Positions 44,073-54,270 of a stretch of 64,000 nt of DNA are shown here, one piece after another; the first letter of the stretch is position 1, and each line of letters opens with the position of its first letter. Origin of the DNA: Loripinus fragilis (Eukaryota > Mollusca > Bivalvia > Lucinida > Lucinidae); NCBI GenBank assembly GCA_964019695.1, contig OZ026516.1, positions 101,804,368-101,868,367 on the forward strand, in the 5' to 3' direction. A program made the position numbers and the translations under genes. Below the pieces are notes generated by a model, which had not been told where the DNA came from, did no database searches, and saw only the letters and a list, made by a program, of their open reading frames with translations.

Positions 44073-44460
44073 AACCAGTAATCTGACATCACAGGTAAGG
44101 ATAATCGTTCATATATTTCGTTATACTAAGTCAAATTTCATGCGGTAAAGTGCTTAAACCCTCTCATAATTTTCTGCACAAGACTGTGTAAAAGTTTCTC
44201 CTGGGTTCGCTGCAGTTTTCCAGATTGTCTCGAACAAATGAAGAAAAAAAAACTGGAAAATTCTCCGTGATTGGGTACACACCAAAGTCATAAAAAATTG
44301 TTCGATGCAATCTGGGAAACTGCAGCAAACCCAGGAAAACTTTGACACAGTCGTGTACAGAAAAATATGAGGGTTTTTTGCACTTTACCGCATGAAATTT
44401 GACTTTTTTTTACGAAAGTTATGAACGATTTTCCTTACCTGTGATGTCTGTACACTGGTT
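44073..44460. mobile_element. 388-bp foldback element
   Basis: The two halves are inverted copies: AACCAGTAATCTGACATCAC|AGGTAAGGATAATCG... and ...CGATTTTCCTTACCTGTGAT|GTCTGTACACTGGTT; inner arms include CAAATTTCATGCGGTAAAGT and TGGGTTCGCTGCAGTTTTCC with complements. Confidence 0.8.
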
Positions 44461-44754
44461 CAGGTCCCCATATTGGCTTCAGGTTTTAACTTCTTTACCC
44501 ATTTCTAATTCACAATTGTATTTGCTATTCTATGAGAAGCATATAGCTTAAAGTTCAAACATTTTCTTTGTTAACATCATATGCTTCATATCGTTTGTTT
44601 AGAACAAGTCCGCCATCGATCACTATCATCAGCTGCAAAATCAATGATATGATGAATTTAAAAAACTGATATTACCATGCCAAAACAGACAATACTGAAT
44701 AGTCATCTGTCAGAAAGTTATTTTGTCAACTGTATTTTATAGGGTTTATTGTAT

Positions 44755-44900
44755 TGACAAAAAGTGAGTTCGACCAGGAAATGCCAAAATCACACAGTGC
44801 TGGATCACCCAACGACACGGTGAGGAAGAGGCACAGTGCACCAACAGCCACATGTCATCAAGAGGAAAATTTAAGTAAAGCAAGCAGCTCTCTATTCAAG
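44755..44900 (+). repeat. 'GAGGAAGAG' dispersed repeat, partial copy
   Basis: GTGAGTTCGACCAGGAAATG, CGACACGGTGAGGAAGAGGC, CACCAACAGCCACATG, GCAAGCAGCTCTCTATTC. Confidence 0.5.
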
Positions 44901-45951
44901 ATCAAGACAGTTTACTTGCGAAACGCCAAAAGTGACAATCATTCACCAGGACCTGTAGTCGGGGAAATTAGTCCCTAGCTCTCACGAGAGGAGTAAACTT
45001 AGCAACACAATAATTCAGAAATTACAGATTCTGGGAGGAAACTCCGGTCCCTAATAGTATGTGGAAAGAAGCTGCCTTTATAAATATATGTGTCAGCTGT
45101 AGGAGTCTTATGAAATGCCATTGTGTGGTGATTCCTACCACTCTGTGTTAAGGGGGTGAGGTCATTTGTTGGTAAACTGGCTTTACTTTTTAGACCTATG
45201 TATAATAGGACTCGGACCCATTATTACTGCGTCCGAGAATAAGACAAGCCTGTTGTATTTCCTACCTTTCTTGAGGATTCCCATTTTAATTGTCCAAGCA
45301 TACCAGTCATACTCCCAGTTACATAGTTGTAGTTCTCTGTTACAAATCTGGCAGTGAGCTTTTGCACACTTTTTAATTCTTCTGAAAAGCAAAACATTGT
45401 GGATCCCAGACAGAACTACCGTGCTCCAGGAATGAAATCACCAGTCCTTTGTACGCTGCATACTTTACGTTTTATGGATAGGGAACTAAATTTCGCCTAA
45501 GGAAACCAAGGGTTCTGTTAGCCTTTGTGCAAATATTGCTAGCAAGTGTATTCCATCTCAAATCCTATGTAATTGTTACTCCTAGGTATTTAGTTTTGTG
45601 AAAAAAAGAACAGTACCCTCTAAAGTGTACTCAGTATTGATTTTTGTGGCTACATATGCCTAGGAAAGGGGTCGCTCTGCGCCAGCATCAGAACTGAAAA
45701 ACCAGTGAGCTATCTTGTCGGTGAAACACGATACAAGAACAAATAGTTGAGACATGTAACACGACAAGTGAACAAACAGTTGAAACAAAAATCCATAGAC
45801 TTTTCACAGACTAACATACTTACTTGTATTTAGTCTAAGAACTATTGTATAATCATAGTATCAGTTTAATTTGGAGAAACAATAAATAAGTCATAAATGT
45901 TAATGTCGTCACATATATATAGGTAACTTTTCCCCGCCTACTGTCAGAATT

Positions 45952-46039
45952 GCCCCGGTGGCGCAATCGGTTAGCGCGCCGTACTTATAGACAGTACTAT
46001 GATATGCGGAGGCTGTGAGTTCGAGCCTCACCCGGGGCA
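45952..46039 (+). tRNA. tRNA-Ile(UAU) with 14-nt intron
   Basis: Acceptor GCCCCGG pairs with CCGGGGC (7/7), discriminator A. D arm GCGC-AATCGGTTA-GCGC; anticodon stem CCGTA/TGCGG; loop CTTATA|A with anticodon TAT at 45986-45988; intron 45990-46003 after position 37; T arm GTGAG-TTCGAGC-CTCAC. A and B boxes are intact (GGCGCAATCGG, GAGTTCGAGCC). It decodes AUA. An intron at 37/38 is the rule for animal tRNA-Ile(UAU). Functional gene rather than SINE: all stems are perfect apart from one G-T pair. Confidence 0.95.
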
Positions 46040-46043
46040 AGAG

Positions 46044-46049
46044 TTTTTT
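46044..46049 (+). terminator. Pol III terminator of tRNA-Ile
   Basis: Six T residues, 4 nt after the tRNA 3' end. Confidence 0.85.
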
Positions 46050-46141
46050 GTTCCTTTTCCACAGCTGATATTGTCCCTTTAACAACCCTAAGCAGTTGCA
46101 TACAAGAGCAGTTTTCAACTGAGCGACGGTTGTTACATATG

Positions 46142-46206
46142 TTTTGATTTGATTTGATTCTTTACGCCCCATCAACAATCTTCCTGGGTTGAACCAGTAC
46201 AAAGTT
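46142..46206 (-). mobile_element. S element, 3' fragment
   Basis: GTTTTGATTTGATTTGATTC, TTTACGCCCCATCAACAATC and CCTGGGTTGAACCAGTAC are the complement of the SINE tail. Confidence 0.75.
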
Positions 46207-46373
46207 AGTCCGAGTATAGGCCTACTAATTTAAAATGCCACTGACAGCACGGATGTATACTTAATATATACGTCTATGCAGACAGTCGGAAAATGGGAAA
46301 GACATTCTTGTTTTGATTAAAGTGTGGTTAAGTTGACTAACACCAAATCCTGTCCAAATGGTAACAAACATGC

Positions 46374-46695
46374 GCGGATCCAGGAATTTTCGTCAGGGGG
46401 GTCCAGGTCAATCTGACAAAAAAAGCTTTCACGTTTTTTGTTGTTTCTTTTTAGTCCTCAGCTCATTTTACTGAAGACAAATGGTTCATTTCGAAGAAAA
46501 CTATCATTTTCAAGGTTCCAGATGGGGTCCAACATTTTCCAGGGGGGAGGCGTAATGATCAAGATTTGTTCGAGCCAGTAACAAGAGATAGATAGGGGGT
46601 CCATTTGCTTATTCCCTATAGAAACCCATATAACTTGTGATTTTTCAGGGGGGTCCGGATACCCCCCCCCCCCCCCCACCCACCTCTGGATCCGC
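46374..46695. mobile_element. R element (GCGGATCC-ended MITE)
   Basis: GCGGATCCAGGAATTTTCG left, CCACCTCTGGATCCGC right. Inside: GGGGGGTCCAGGTCAATCTG / GGGGGGTCCGGATACCCC and a 16-base C run. Relatives at 51715 and 63928. Confidence 0.75.
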
Positions 46696-47259
46696 ACTTG
46701 AGAAATTTGCCTGCTACTCTGTTAGTCCGTGTGCCTAAACGTTTGTCGGGTACTATTTATTTTTTTATTTGTTGTCTGCATAGGCAATTAGAAATGCGTA
46801 TCGTGACTGGAATTTTATCAGTATTACTGCTCAGTTATAAACCGCGCGTGTTTACACAAATTGGATACCAATTTAAACGATTGGCTGTCGCACTGTTTAC
46901 AAACCTCGTTGATTGGCTAACGGTGACGCACGCGCTCTGAGTCAACACTTTCCCTCAGGGCACTAAACGTGTGAATCAAGATTTGCAGTTTATTTACTCC
47001 TGAAAATGAATTTCGCTGCCTTTAATTCGTGTATTGGGTTTGGTTAATCGAGGAATTCGTGTGCTTTATTTCAAAGGTTTAATTGTGTATTCAGTTTGTT
47101 CTCAAGTGGATTTTATTATGATGCGGATTAAAACAGGGTTCCCAGGTGTACAAGGATAACAATGCATTGAATGACAGTTGTGTAAAATACGCAGGCCTAC
47201 CGTGTAGAATTTTGTATAAATTTAATTTGATTTTTGTGCCTTTCCCCTTATCTTTATAG

Positions 47260-47363
47260 GATTAAAATGGGACGTGATCAAGAGCTTGTGCAGGCTGTGA
47301 GAAACCAGGATACACATTGCCTTTCTAAAATTTTGCACAAGTCCAACAAATCCTCTAAAACAA
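47260..47363 (+). CDS. CASKIN: CASKIN exon 1: N-terminus
   Basis: Acceptor CTTTATAG|GATTAAA, start ATG 47267-47269, donor ACAA|GTAAGT. Coding part 97 nt, ending phase 1. The peptide MGRDQELVQAVRNQDTHCLS matches the Caskin start M-G-[KR]-[DE]-Q-[ED]-L-[LI]-x-A-V-[KR]. The acceptor 7 nt before the ATG shows that a separate 5' UTR exon exists upstream. It was not located. Confidence 0.85.
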
Positions 47364-47839
47364 GTAAGTAGATCTAGATTCTAAGCATTGTTCACACAAT
47401 GTTGTTCACATTAGTGGAGGGGTCACATCAATGCTCAAAAGTAACCAGTCAAACAGTATGAGGGCTCACGCAGGTGGCAGAAAGAAATCAGTTGTGCACA
47501 GTCATTGCATAATTTGAAAAAAACAACAACAATCAAACATGTAAAAGTTAGATGACATCTATAGCTGTTAAAATCATGGAGATACTAGAGTTTGTCAGAG
47601 TGTTGAGGAAATGTAACGCACATTAAAGTATATTCAAACATTTTTAAGTGCATCAAGTTAGAAGAGTTGCTGGTAAACCGCTTTGTGACAGCAGCTGTCA
47701 CTGTATCAATGCTAGCTCAATGTCACTATATCCGCGCAGGCTTGTCCGCCTTGTCGCTGTCCACAGGCAACAAGCCTGACATTACTAGCCGACTAGGGTT
47801 GTTGAAACTTCAGTGTACATGCGATACATAGAAGATGCA

Positions 47840-48032
47840 TGAAGAGGGAGCTCAGTGGTAGAGTGCTAGACTCGAGACCGAGGGGCTACGGGTTTGAGCC
47901 TCACTGGCGTCGCTGTGTTGAGTCCTTAAGCAAGACACATTAATCCTAGCTTAGTACTGGTTCAACCCAGGAAGGCCCGTCCCTATATAACTGAAAGATT
48001 GTTGATGGGACGTAAAGAGTCAAATCAAACAA
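47840..48032 (+). mobile_element. S element (SINE)
   Basis: GAGGGAGCTCAGTGGTAGAG (short A-box deletion), GGGTTTGAGCCTCACTGG, AACCCAGGAAGGCCCGTCCC. AAGATGCATGAAG / AAGATGCACGAGG flank. Confidence 0.85.
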
Positions 48033-48227
48033 AGATGCACGAGGAAGGCTGGGATTAAGCAGCCTCAAATTAACGTTGATGCAGTACTGTAGTGTACAAT
48101 GTACACCATCTCAGCAGTGGCATACTTACAAAAGAGTGCAAACTAATCTAGCCATTTAGCTGCTTCCCCACTCTAAAGCGTATAGAAAAGGGTCACTTTT
48201 GTCATCTGCTGATAATCTTTGCAAACA

Positions 48228-48288
48228 GTATAGCCCAAGATCAGATCCAACAGAATATCAGGCCTGCTCTGGATCCAAACTGTAAAAA
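48228..48288. repeat. Q-type hairpin, followed by a SINE relic
   Basis: GCAAACAGTATAGCCCAAGA / GCTCTGGATCCAAACTG. A B-box-like GGGTTTGATTCCC follows at 48308. Confidence 0.5.
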
Positions 48289-48564
48289 GATGACCACTGG
48301 CCTTGTAAAGGAGTTGTGGGTTTGATTCCCAGCGTCGAAAGTCTGTGGGATGAGACTTTAATCTGTGGTTCCATCTTTATATGACCTTAGCTGTTGGTGT
48401 GATGTTAAACACAAACACACTCTGGATCTTCATAATTTGCAATGACAGCCCAAATTTGTGCCAACTTGGCTGCTTAAATGTGCCGCATGCTCATGCTGTT
48501 GGTGCCTCTGAAGTTTGTACATGTAAATGTGTACTTTTACATTCTGTATCAAGAGCCAACTACA

Positions 48565-48736
48565 AAAGTTTTGAGCGTAAAATTGTAAATAGTTTCTAAT
48601 CCATCAGTTTGAACATATGTTTTGGGTGCTCAAAAGAACCGTCTCATTGAGACGGTTCTTTTGAGTACCACAACATATGTTTTGGTTGAGAAATAAGAAA
48701 AGTATTTTTTGATACACACTCTCAACTAAAGGCCTG
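48565..48736 (-). mobile_element. H element 10
   Basis: Hairpin GGGTGCTCAAAAGAACCGTC|TCATTGA|GACGGTTCTTTTGAGTACC, ends CTCAACTAAAGGCCTG. Antisense to CASKIN. Confidence 0.88.
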
Positions 48737-48930
48737 AGCTATCTTAGTTGATCAACCTTGTTTGCATAATTGAGGAATTCTTGTGATTCACTGTCAGGTG
48801 AGCACTTCAGGACCTTATGGTTCTCTGGTTTGCATGCTGGGTAATTTTGCATGCTTTTTTTGTTGTCTGCATTTTTTTCAAAATTAAGATTTTACGATAT
48901 TTCTTTCAGGAATACCATCAGGAATGTCAA

Positions 48931-48990
48931 TTTGACCCGTCCCTACATAACTGAAAGATTTTTGATGGGACGTAAAGAATCGAATCAAAC
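48931..48990 (+). mobile_element. S element, 3' fragment
   Basis: GACCCGTCCCTACATAACTG, ATTTTTGATGGGACGTAAAG, AATCGAATCAAAC: 5'-truncated SINE tail. Confidence 0.75.
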
Positions 48991-49012
48991 AAAAGAAATC
49001 AGTGTCAATTTG

Positions 49013-49078
49013 TCAAACAGTTTGGTTCCAGATCAAGGCTGACGTTTTGTCAGGCCTGATCTGGGTCCAAACTGTTTG
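49013..49078. repeat. Q-type hairpin
   Basis: CAAACAGTTTGGTTCCAGAT ... ATCTGGGTCCAAACTGTTTG, arms 20 nt with two mismatches. Confidence 0.7.
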
Positions 49079-49380
49079 CATAGTTTATCACCAGACGACT
49101 TTAAATAGCAGGTAAAGAGTTAAGATCAAGCAAGCCCAATATGCTTATCAAGGCTAAAATGCTAATCTTGTTTTCAATTACTGAGTCTGATAAACTTTAT
49201 TGGCATTTCATTAGTTTTTAAATTGGGTCTCCTCCCTCTGTTAAATGGCCTATAGATATGGTTAGGGATAAAATGGTTAGCTCCACTAAAATGGACAAAT
49301 ATTAAGAGGACTTGCAGTGGGGAGCTACCATACAGTAGCAAAAATATTCAGTTGTCAATGATATTTTTTCATGCGTATAT

Positions 49381-49531
49381 CAGGCCTTTAGTTAAGAGTA
49401 CGTATATAAAAAAAAAAAAATCTTGTTTCTTAACCAAAACATATACCAAAACATATGTCTCAGTGAGACGGTTCTTTTTGGCACCCAAAACATATGTTAA
49501 AACTGAAATGTCAAAAATTTTGTTTATCTGG
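49381..49531 (+). mobile_element. H element 11 (one hairpin arm deleted)
   Basis: CAGGCCTTTAGTTAAGAGTA, A run, then ATATGTCTCAGTGAGACGGT; the left stem half is missing. Confidence 0.75.
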
Positions 49532-49634
49532 CAGTACAGTAATTATTATTGGAAACAATAAACCTGCAACAAATGTTAAAACTAATTTAAGAAACACTTG
49601 ACATTGTCCAGGTATTCTTTTTGTGAGCACATTA

Positions 49635-50015
49635 TTTTCATTATTTTCTTATCCCTCCAGTCATATAGCAATTTACAGTATAGCATATGTTTTGGATGCT
49701 CACAAGAACTGTAGGGAGCGCAGTGGCTCAGTGGTAGAGTGCTTGACTCGAGACGAAGGGCTGCGGGTTCGAGCCTCGCCGGCGTCACTGCGTTGTGTCC
49801 TTGAGCAAGAACATTAATCCTAGCTTAGTACTGGTTCAACCCAGGAAGACCCATCCCTTTATAACTGAAAGATTGTTGATGGGATGTAAAGAATCAAATC
49901 AAACAAACACACTCACAAGAACTGTCTCATTGGGATGATTATGTTGAGTACTATGTTTTGGCATGAGAAATCCGAAATATAATTTACCCAAATTTACATT
50001 GTATCTGGAGGCCTG
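49635..50015 (-). mobile_element. H element 12, interrupted by a SINE
   Basis: Left part to 49712 (TAGCATATGTTTTGGATGCT), right part from 49912 (CTCACAAGAACTGTCTCATT...TGGAGGCCTG). Removing the SINE and one duplication copy restores the normal H layout. Confidence 0.85.
49713..49911 (+). mobile_element. S element (SINE) inserted in H element 12, 14-bp target duplication
   Basis: AGGGAGCGCAGTGGCTCAGT...GGTTCGAGCCTCGCCGG...AATCAAATCAAACAAACACA. CTCACAAGAACTGT is duplicated exactly at 49699-49712 and 49912-49925. 199 bp; a near-consensus, recent-looking copy. Confidence 0.95.
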
Positions 50016-50682
50016 TGGACTGAACAATGTCCCCTACCCTTCAGTGTTCCTCAGGACATACCTAATTTGACTTGATTTAATTAATTAGCAGTAACTACAC
50101 AATTAGTTGTTGCTCAGATGTACAATGTATTTGCATACACAACCAGATCGGGTGCTGGTACAGTACCATACATTTAATACCATTGTGATTTGACAGGAAT
50201 TAATAACTTGTATGGGTGGGGCAGCTTTCTGGGAAGAGTGTTTGGAATTAGAACTTTGTCATTTTGGAATAAGCAAGACCATTTGAAAAAGATGTGAATT
50301 TTTTGTGTGGATGCTGTGTCCAAAAATTGTGGCCTTTTCAAACTTTGGAGATTGTTGGTTTTGGTGTTTTTTGGCAGTCTTAATTTTTTTCTAGACCTAC
50401 ATGTACATGCTACATATAAATGTATTATTGAAAGAAGTATTTTTTGAGTACAGTTTGATGCTAATGTGTAAAAATGACATATTTTGCTGTTACCATGTTT
50501 TTGAAACTCAGTAAGTATTCAAGACTCAAGTACACTTCTACACTGCAGTACATAAGATTTCAGTTTAGTACTGCATAATGCCCAATATATTGTGAGCTTT
50601 TGAGTTTATCATCCCACCAATCGCTGAAGTCATACATGTACAGTGTACATGGGCCTCGACGCAAGAAAACCTGACTATATTG

Positions 50683-50873
50683 AAGGGAGCGCAGTGGCTC
50701 AGTGGTAGAGTGCTTGACTCGAGACCAAGGGGCCGGGGGTTCGAGCCTCACCAACGTCACTGCGTTGTGGTCCTTGAGCAAGACACATAGTACTGGTTTA
50801 ATCCAGGAAGACCTGTCCCAGTTTAACTGAAAGATTGTTGATGGGACTTAAAGAATCAAATCAAGCAGACAAA
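50683..50873 (+). mobile_element. S element (SINE)
   Basis: GGGAGCGCAGTGGCTCAGTG, GGGGTTCGAGCCTCACC, TTGTTGATGGGACTTAAAG. CTGACTATATTG / CTGACTTTATTG flank (50671-50682, 50874-50885). A ~12-bp internal deletion near CACATAGTACTGG. Confidence 0.88.
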
Positions 50874-50937
50874 CTGACTTTATTGTATGGGAATACATGT
50901 AACAAAGGCAGTCTGATCAGCCCCTTTGTTATCCATC

Positions 50938-51123
50938 GGAGTTAAGCAAAATTTTTCAGTGTAAAATTGCGATTATTTCCTTATCCATCAGTTGAAACAT
51001 GTGTTGTTGGGTGCACAAAAGAGCCATCTCAATGAGACGGTTCTTTTGAGTACCCACCACATATGTTTTGATTGAGAAATAAGAAAAATAATTTTCTGTC
51101 ATGCACTCTTAACTAAAGGCCTG
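50938..51123 (-). mobile_element. H element 13
   Basis: Hairpin GGGTGCACAAAAGAGCCATC / GACGGTTCTTTTGAGTAC; ends CTCTTAACTAAAGGCCTG. Confidence 0.85.
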
Positions 51124-51549
51124 CATGCGTAATTATACAGTAGCCATTCCGACCCTTGTCTGGGGGCCTAGCTAGCTGCTCTTTTTGCTACAGTACACTT
51201 GCCAAAGACAAAATTCGAGATCCTAGCTAGTCTCTGAACCTTACCCGGGCGCAAAGCCTGAAGACAGTTTTTCTCGCGTCGAGGCCCATTATGACCATAG
51301 CTGAAACTGGTGGAGTAGAATGATGATCTACATGTAAGTTCTTAGTCCTTGGTTTAAAGCCCATTTTTAGGAGGGATGCTAAGGGCTGGAGGGGGAGGTA
51401 CATGTAAATGCACAGTTTGAGTGGTTCTTCCTCAGTTCACGCTGATAGATAAGTGCCGATTTCTCGTGCTACCTCCCATATGGTTCTTTATCCTTCTGGT
51501 AAATTAATGAAGCTTTCAGATGATAATAGGCTTCTTGTCTAAACATACA

Positions 51550-51690
51550 AGCTGATTTGTGAGATTCATGAGATTTTGGTTCTTATACAAATGGGCAAAA
51601 CCTCTGACCAGTCTGCTCATCCTTGCTGTCTCACCAGAGCCCTTGTTGTTTACATGCAATACATATAGGTAGGAAGGAGATGAAGTCTTA
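51550..51690. mobile_element. E element (degenerate)
   Basis: ATGAGATTTTGGTTCTTATA, CAGTCTGCTCATCC, CACCAGAGCCCTTGTTG, GGAGATGAAGTCTTAGACC. Confidence 0.4.
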
Positions 51691-51714
51691 GACCAGCATC
51701 TACTACCTATCCAA

Positions 51715-51748
51715 TGGCGGATCCAGAGGGGGCTCAGGGGGTTCGCTC

Positions 51749-51792
<44 letters not shown>

Positions 51793-51856
51793 AGCGACCC
51801 CCCACACACACCTTTATACACATGGACCCCTTTTCCGGAAATCCTGGATTCGCCCC
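51715..51856. mobile_element. R element with a 41-base C run
   Basis: GGCGGATCCAGAGGGGGCTC left, ATCCTGGATTCGCC right. The centre is an uninterrupted run of 41 C (51750-51790). Confidence 0.75.
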
Positions 51857-52538
51857 TGCCTGTCCTAGCTGAATAGCTTCACATGCATGTTTACAGATCC
51901 ACTTTACTGGTCATATTTGTGTTAAGACCGTTATCACATGTGCTGGTCCATATATTAATGAGATTGGAGGAATTAGCAGCAAAGAGAGATTAATCTCAGC
52001 TGGCCAGTTCTCACAGGAGAGGGGAACAGGTACACTGGTCTAGATCTGGCAGAAAAAAAAACAAAAACAAGACTTCACACCTTTTAACAGTTGGTCACAT
52101 TGAGTCTGTACTTGACAAGTACAATCACATTTGTAGGTCACAATCTGTAGTACTATTCATTGTGGGTTTGTGACCTACATTTTTAAGATCAGGGTTAATA
52201 GCTAGTAATCATGACGAGTTAGATGGCATTATGATAATGTCATCAGACTCGTCACTTGAGTCAGTCTCCTCAGTCCATCTGATGGTCAATAAGCATTCGC
52301 TGAATCTTCAGTTTCATGGGAAGTCATATATTTTGATTGCCACTGCAAGTCCAGTCCAAAGTTCTGTTGTTGATTGCAGTACATTCTATTGTTGATTGCA
52401 GTCCTTTCTATTGTTGATTGCAGTCCCATGAAATAAAATATGGCGCCACTCAATAGTTTCAAAAATATTGGTTCCACTTCATTTTGAATTTGTTACTATG
52501 CATTCCATGCACATTTCCACAAACATGTTGGTTCACTA

Positions 52539-52732
52539 GACTGACTCCTGTCCTTAAAACAATTTTTCATCAATGTGTCATATCATATGCATGTACTTGT
52601 AGCTAATCTAACTCTGATGACTCTGTTTTAAGCTTAAAACAGATCCATCAGAGTTAGATTAAATACAAGTACATGTATATGTATATGATATGACACATTG
52701 ACGAAAAATTATTTTAAGGACAGGAGTCAGTC
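52539..52732. mobile_element. 194-bp foldback
   Basis: GACTGACTCCTGTCCTTAAA ... complement ... AAGGACAGGAGTCAGTC, arms of ~90 nt meeting at TTTTAAGCTTAAAA. Inner arms include CATATCATATGCATGTACTT and TCTAACTCTGATG with complements. Few mismatches. Confidence 0.85.
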
Positions 52733-53092
52733 TCGAATTCACCTGATTGCTGCTGTGTATAGCCCCATCTGGTTCATGAAAATTGGGTCTTATTTGTAAG
52801 AAAATGTAATTCTGCAATGATGCAGTGATGATTTCTAAGATTGCATTTGAATTTTGATTGCAACAGGAAAAGATATCTGGAACTGTTTATGTTTCTGCAT
52901 GAGAACAAATTACACTAATTGTGTTCTTTTGTTTAGAAACCTCTTCAGATTGACAGAGCAGACCTTCTAATTGTTTTGCCTAAGCCTACATTTATTGCCC
53001 AGATGCATTGATGAAAGATTCATGGCCTTACTCCAAATTCCCTTTAATACTCTTCTGTGGTTTCTTACCTTTTCTTGACTGATTAAATCTTC

Positions 53093-53303
53093 TGTCCAGT
53101 TTGATGCAAAAAGGATTGGAAGGTACAAATGTATAAGCTGTCCAGTTTGATGCAAAAAGGATTGGAAGGTACAAATGTATAAGCTGTCCAGTTTGATGCA
53201 AAAAGGATTGGAAGGTACAAATGTATAAGCTGTCCAGTTTGATGCAAAAAGGATTGGAAGGTATACACCGTATACCTTCCAATCCTTTTTGCATCAAACT
53301 GGC
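53093..53303. repeat. 46-bp direct repeat x4 closed by an inverted copy
   Basis: TGTCCAGTTTGATGCAAAAA begins at 53093, 53139, 53185 and 53231, exact 46-bp spacing, copies almost identical. The last copy continues GGAAGGTATAC|ACC|GTATACCTTCC and runs back through AATCCTTTTTGCATCAAACT, a 33-bp-arm hairpin with a 3-nt loop. 46 is not a multiple of 3, and the overlapping ORFs simply rotate frame. Confidence 0.95.
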
Positions 53304-53431
53304 TAATATGGTAAATGCTCTAAAATATTAAACTCTTTTCTCTGTCTGTTCTCAAATAAAATGTTGGTTAACAATTGCAAGCCTGGAAGTCAGAATAACA
53401 AACACGGAAGACGCTGCATGATCAGACTGCT

Positions 53432-54270
53432 TTTTAGCTCATCTGAGCTGCAGGCTCAAGGTGAGCTATTGTGATCGGTCTTCCTCCGGCGTCCATCCAT
53501 CCTTGCGTCAGTAAACTTTTGCTTTGAACAACATCTCCTGAACCACTGGTCCAAAATTTAGATGTTCCCCATGATGCCCTCTTCCAAAATTGCATAAATA
53601 GCTCCGCTCCACTGAACAGGAGGGCCGCTAAGAGCTCTACATAAGAAATCTTTTAAACATCCTCTCCTCCTGAACCACTGGCCCAAATTCAAAATAATCT
53701 CACAGAAATGTTCCTCATAATACCTTCTACCAAATTGCACAAAAAGTTCTGCTCTGATGAACAAAATGGCTGCCAGAGCTCTAGATAAGAAATATCTTTA
53801 ACAGTAATACCTCCTGAACCAACGGTCAGAATTCAAAATAATTTGGCAGAATTGTTTCTCATGATGCCCTCTACAAAATTGGCACAAATGGATACGCTCC
53901 GCCAAACAAAGGGGCCGCCAGAGCTCTAGATAAGAAATTTCTTTAAACAGTATCTCCTCCATAACTCCTGATCTAAATTCAAAATGATTCCACAGAATTG
54001 TTCCTCATGATGTACTCTACCAAAATAGCACAAATGGTTCCACTCCATTGAACAAAAGGGCTGTCAGAGCTCTAGATAAGAAATGTCTTTTAACAACATC
54101 TCCTCCTGAAACACTGGTCCAACTCTAAATGATTCAACAGAATTGTTCCTCGTGATGCACTCAGCACCCTAAATTTCACAAATGGTCCCATTCCATCGAT
54201 AAAAGGGGCTGCCAGAGCTGTAGATGAGAAATGTCTTTAAACAAAATCTCCTACTGAACCACAAGTCCAA
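53432..54270 (+). mobile_element. Element with ~six ~130-148-bp tandem units
   Basis: Opens TTTTTAGCTCATCTGAGCTG, CTCAAGGTGAGCTATTGTGA, CGGTCTTCCTCCGGCGTCC. Each unit holds ATCTCCTCCTGAACCACTGG, AATTCAAAATAATTTC, GTTCCTCATGATGCCCTCTA, ATTGCACAAA, GCCGCCAGAGCTCTAGATAA. Unit marks are near 53532, 53661, 53806, 53951, 54100 and 54247. No 3' terminus identified. Confidence 0.75.

Larger units (their letters stand above)
28781..47259. other. Intergenic region between TMF1 and CASKIN
   Basis: About 18.5 kb separating two divergently oriented genes. Both genes have an acceptor before the first coding exon, so their promoters and 5' UTR exons lie somewhere in here but cannot be placed by eye. Repeats, retroelement relics and one tRNA gene are listed. 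The stretches 30630-31510, 34700-35280, 37510-38180, 44900-45950 and 46700-47259 show nothing recognisable. Confidence 0.6.
50649..51289. mobile_element. Inverted-repeat element holding a SINE and an H element
   Basis: ATGGGCCTCGACGCAAGAAA at the left, TTTCTCGCGTCGAGGCCCAT at the right. Inside are an S element (50683) and H element 13 (50938), together most of the length: two later insertions in a short older element. Confidence 0.75.

Noticed and set aside
53028..53297. Repeat ORFs with SNPFCIKLD-type units
   Set aside because: All frames of the 46-bp repeat are open; not a multiple of three and no start context.
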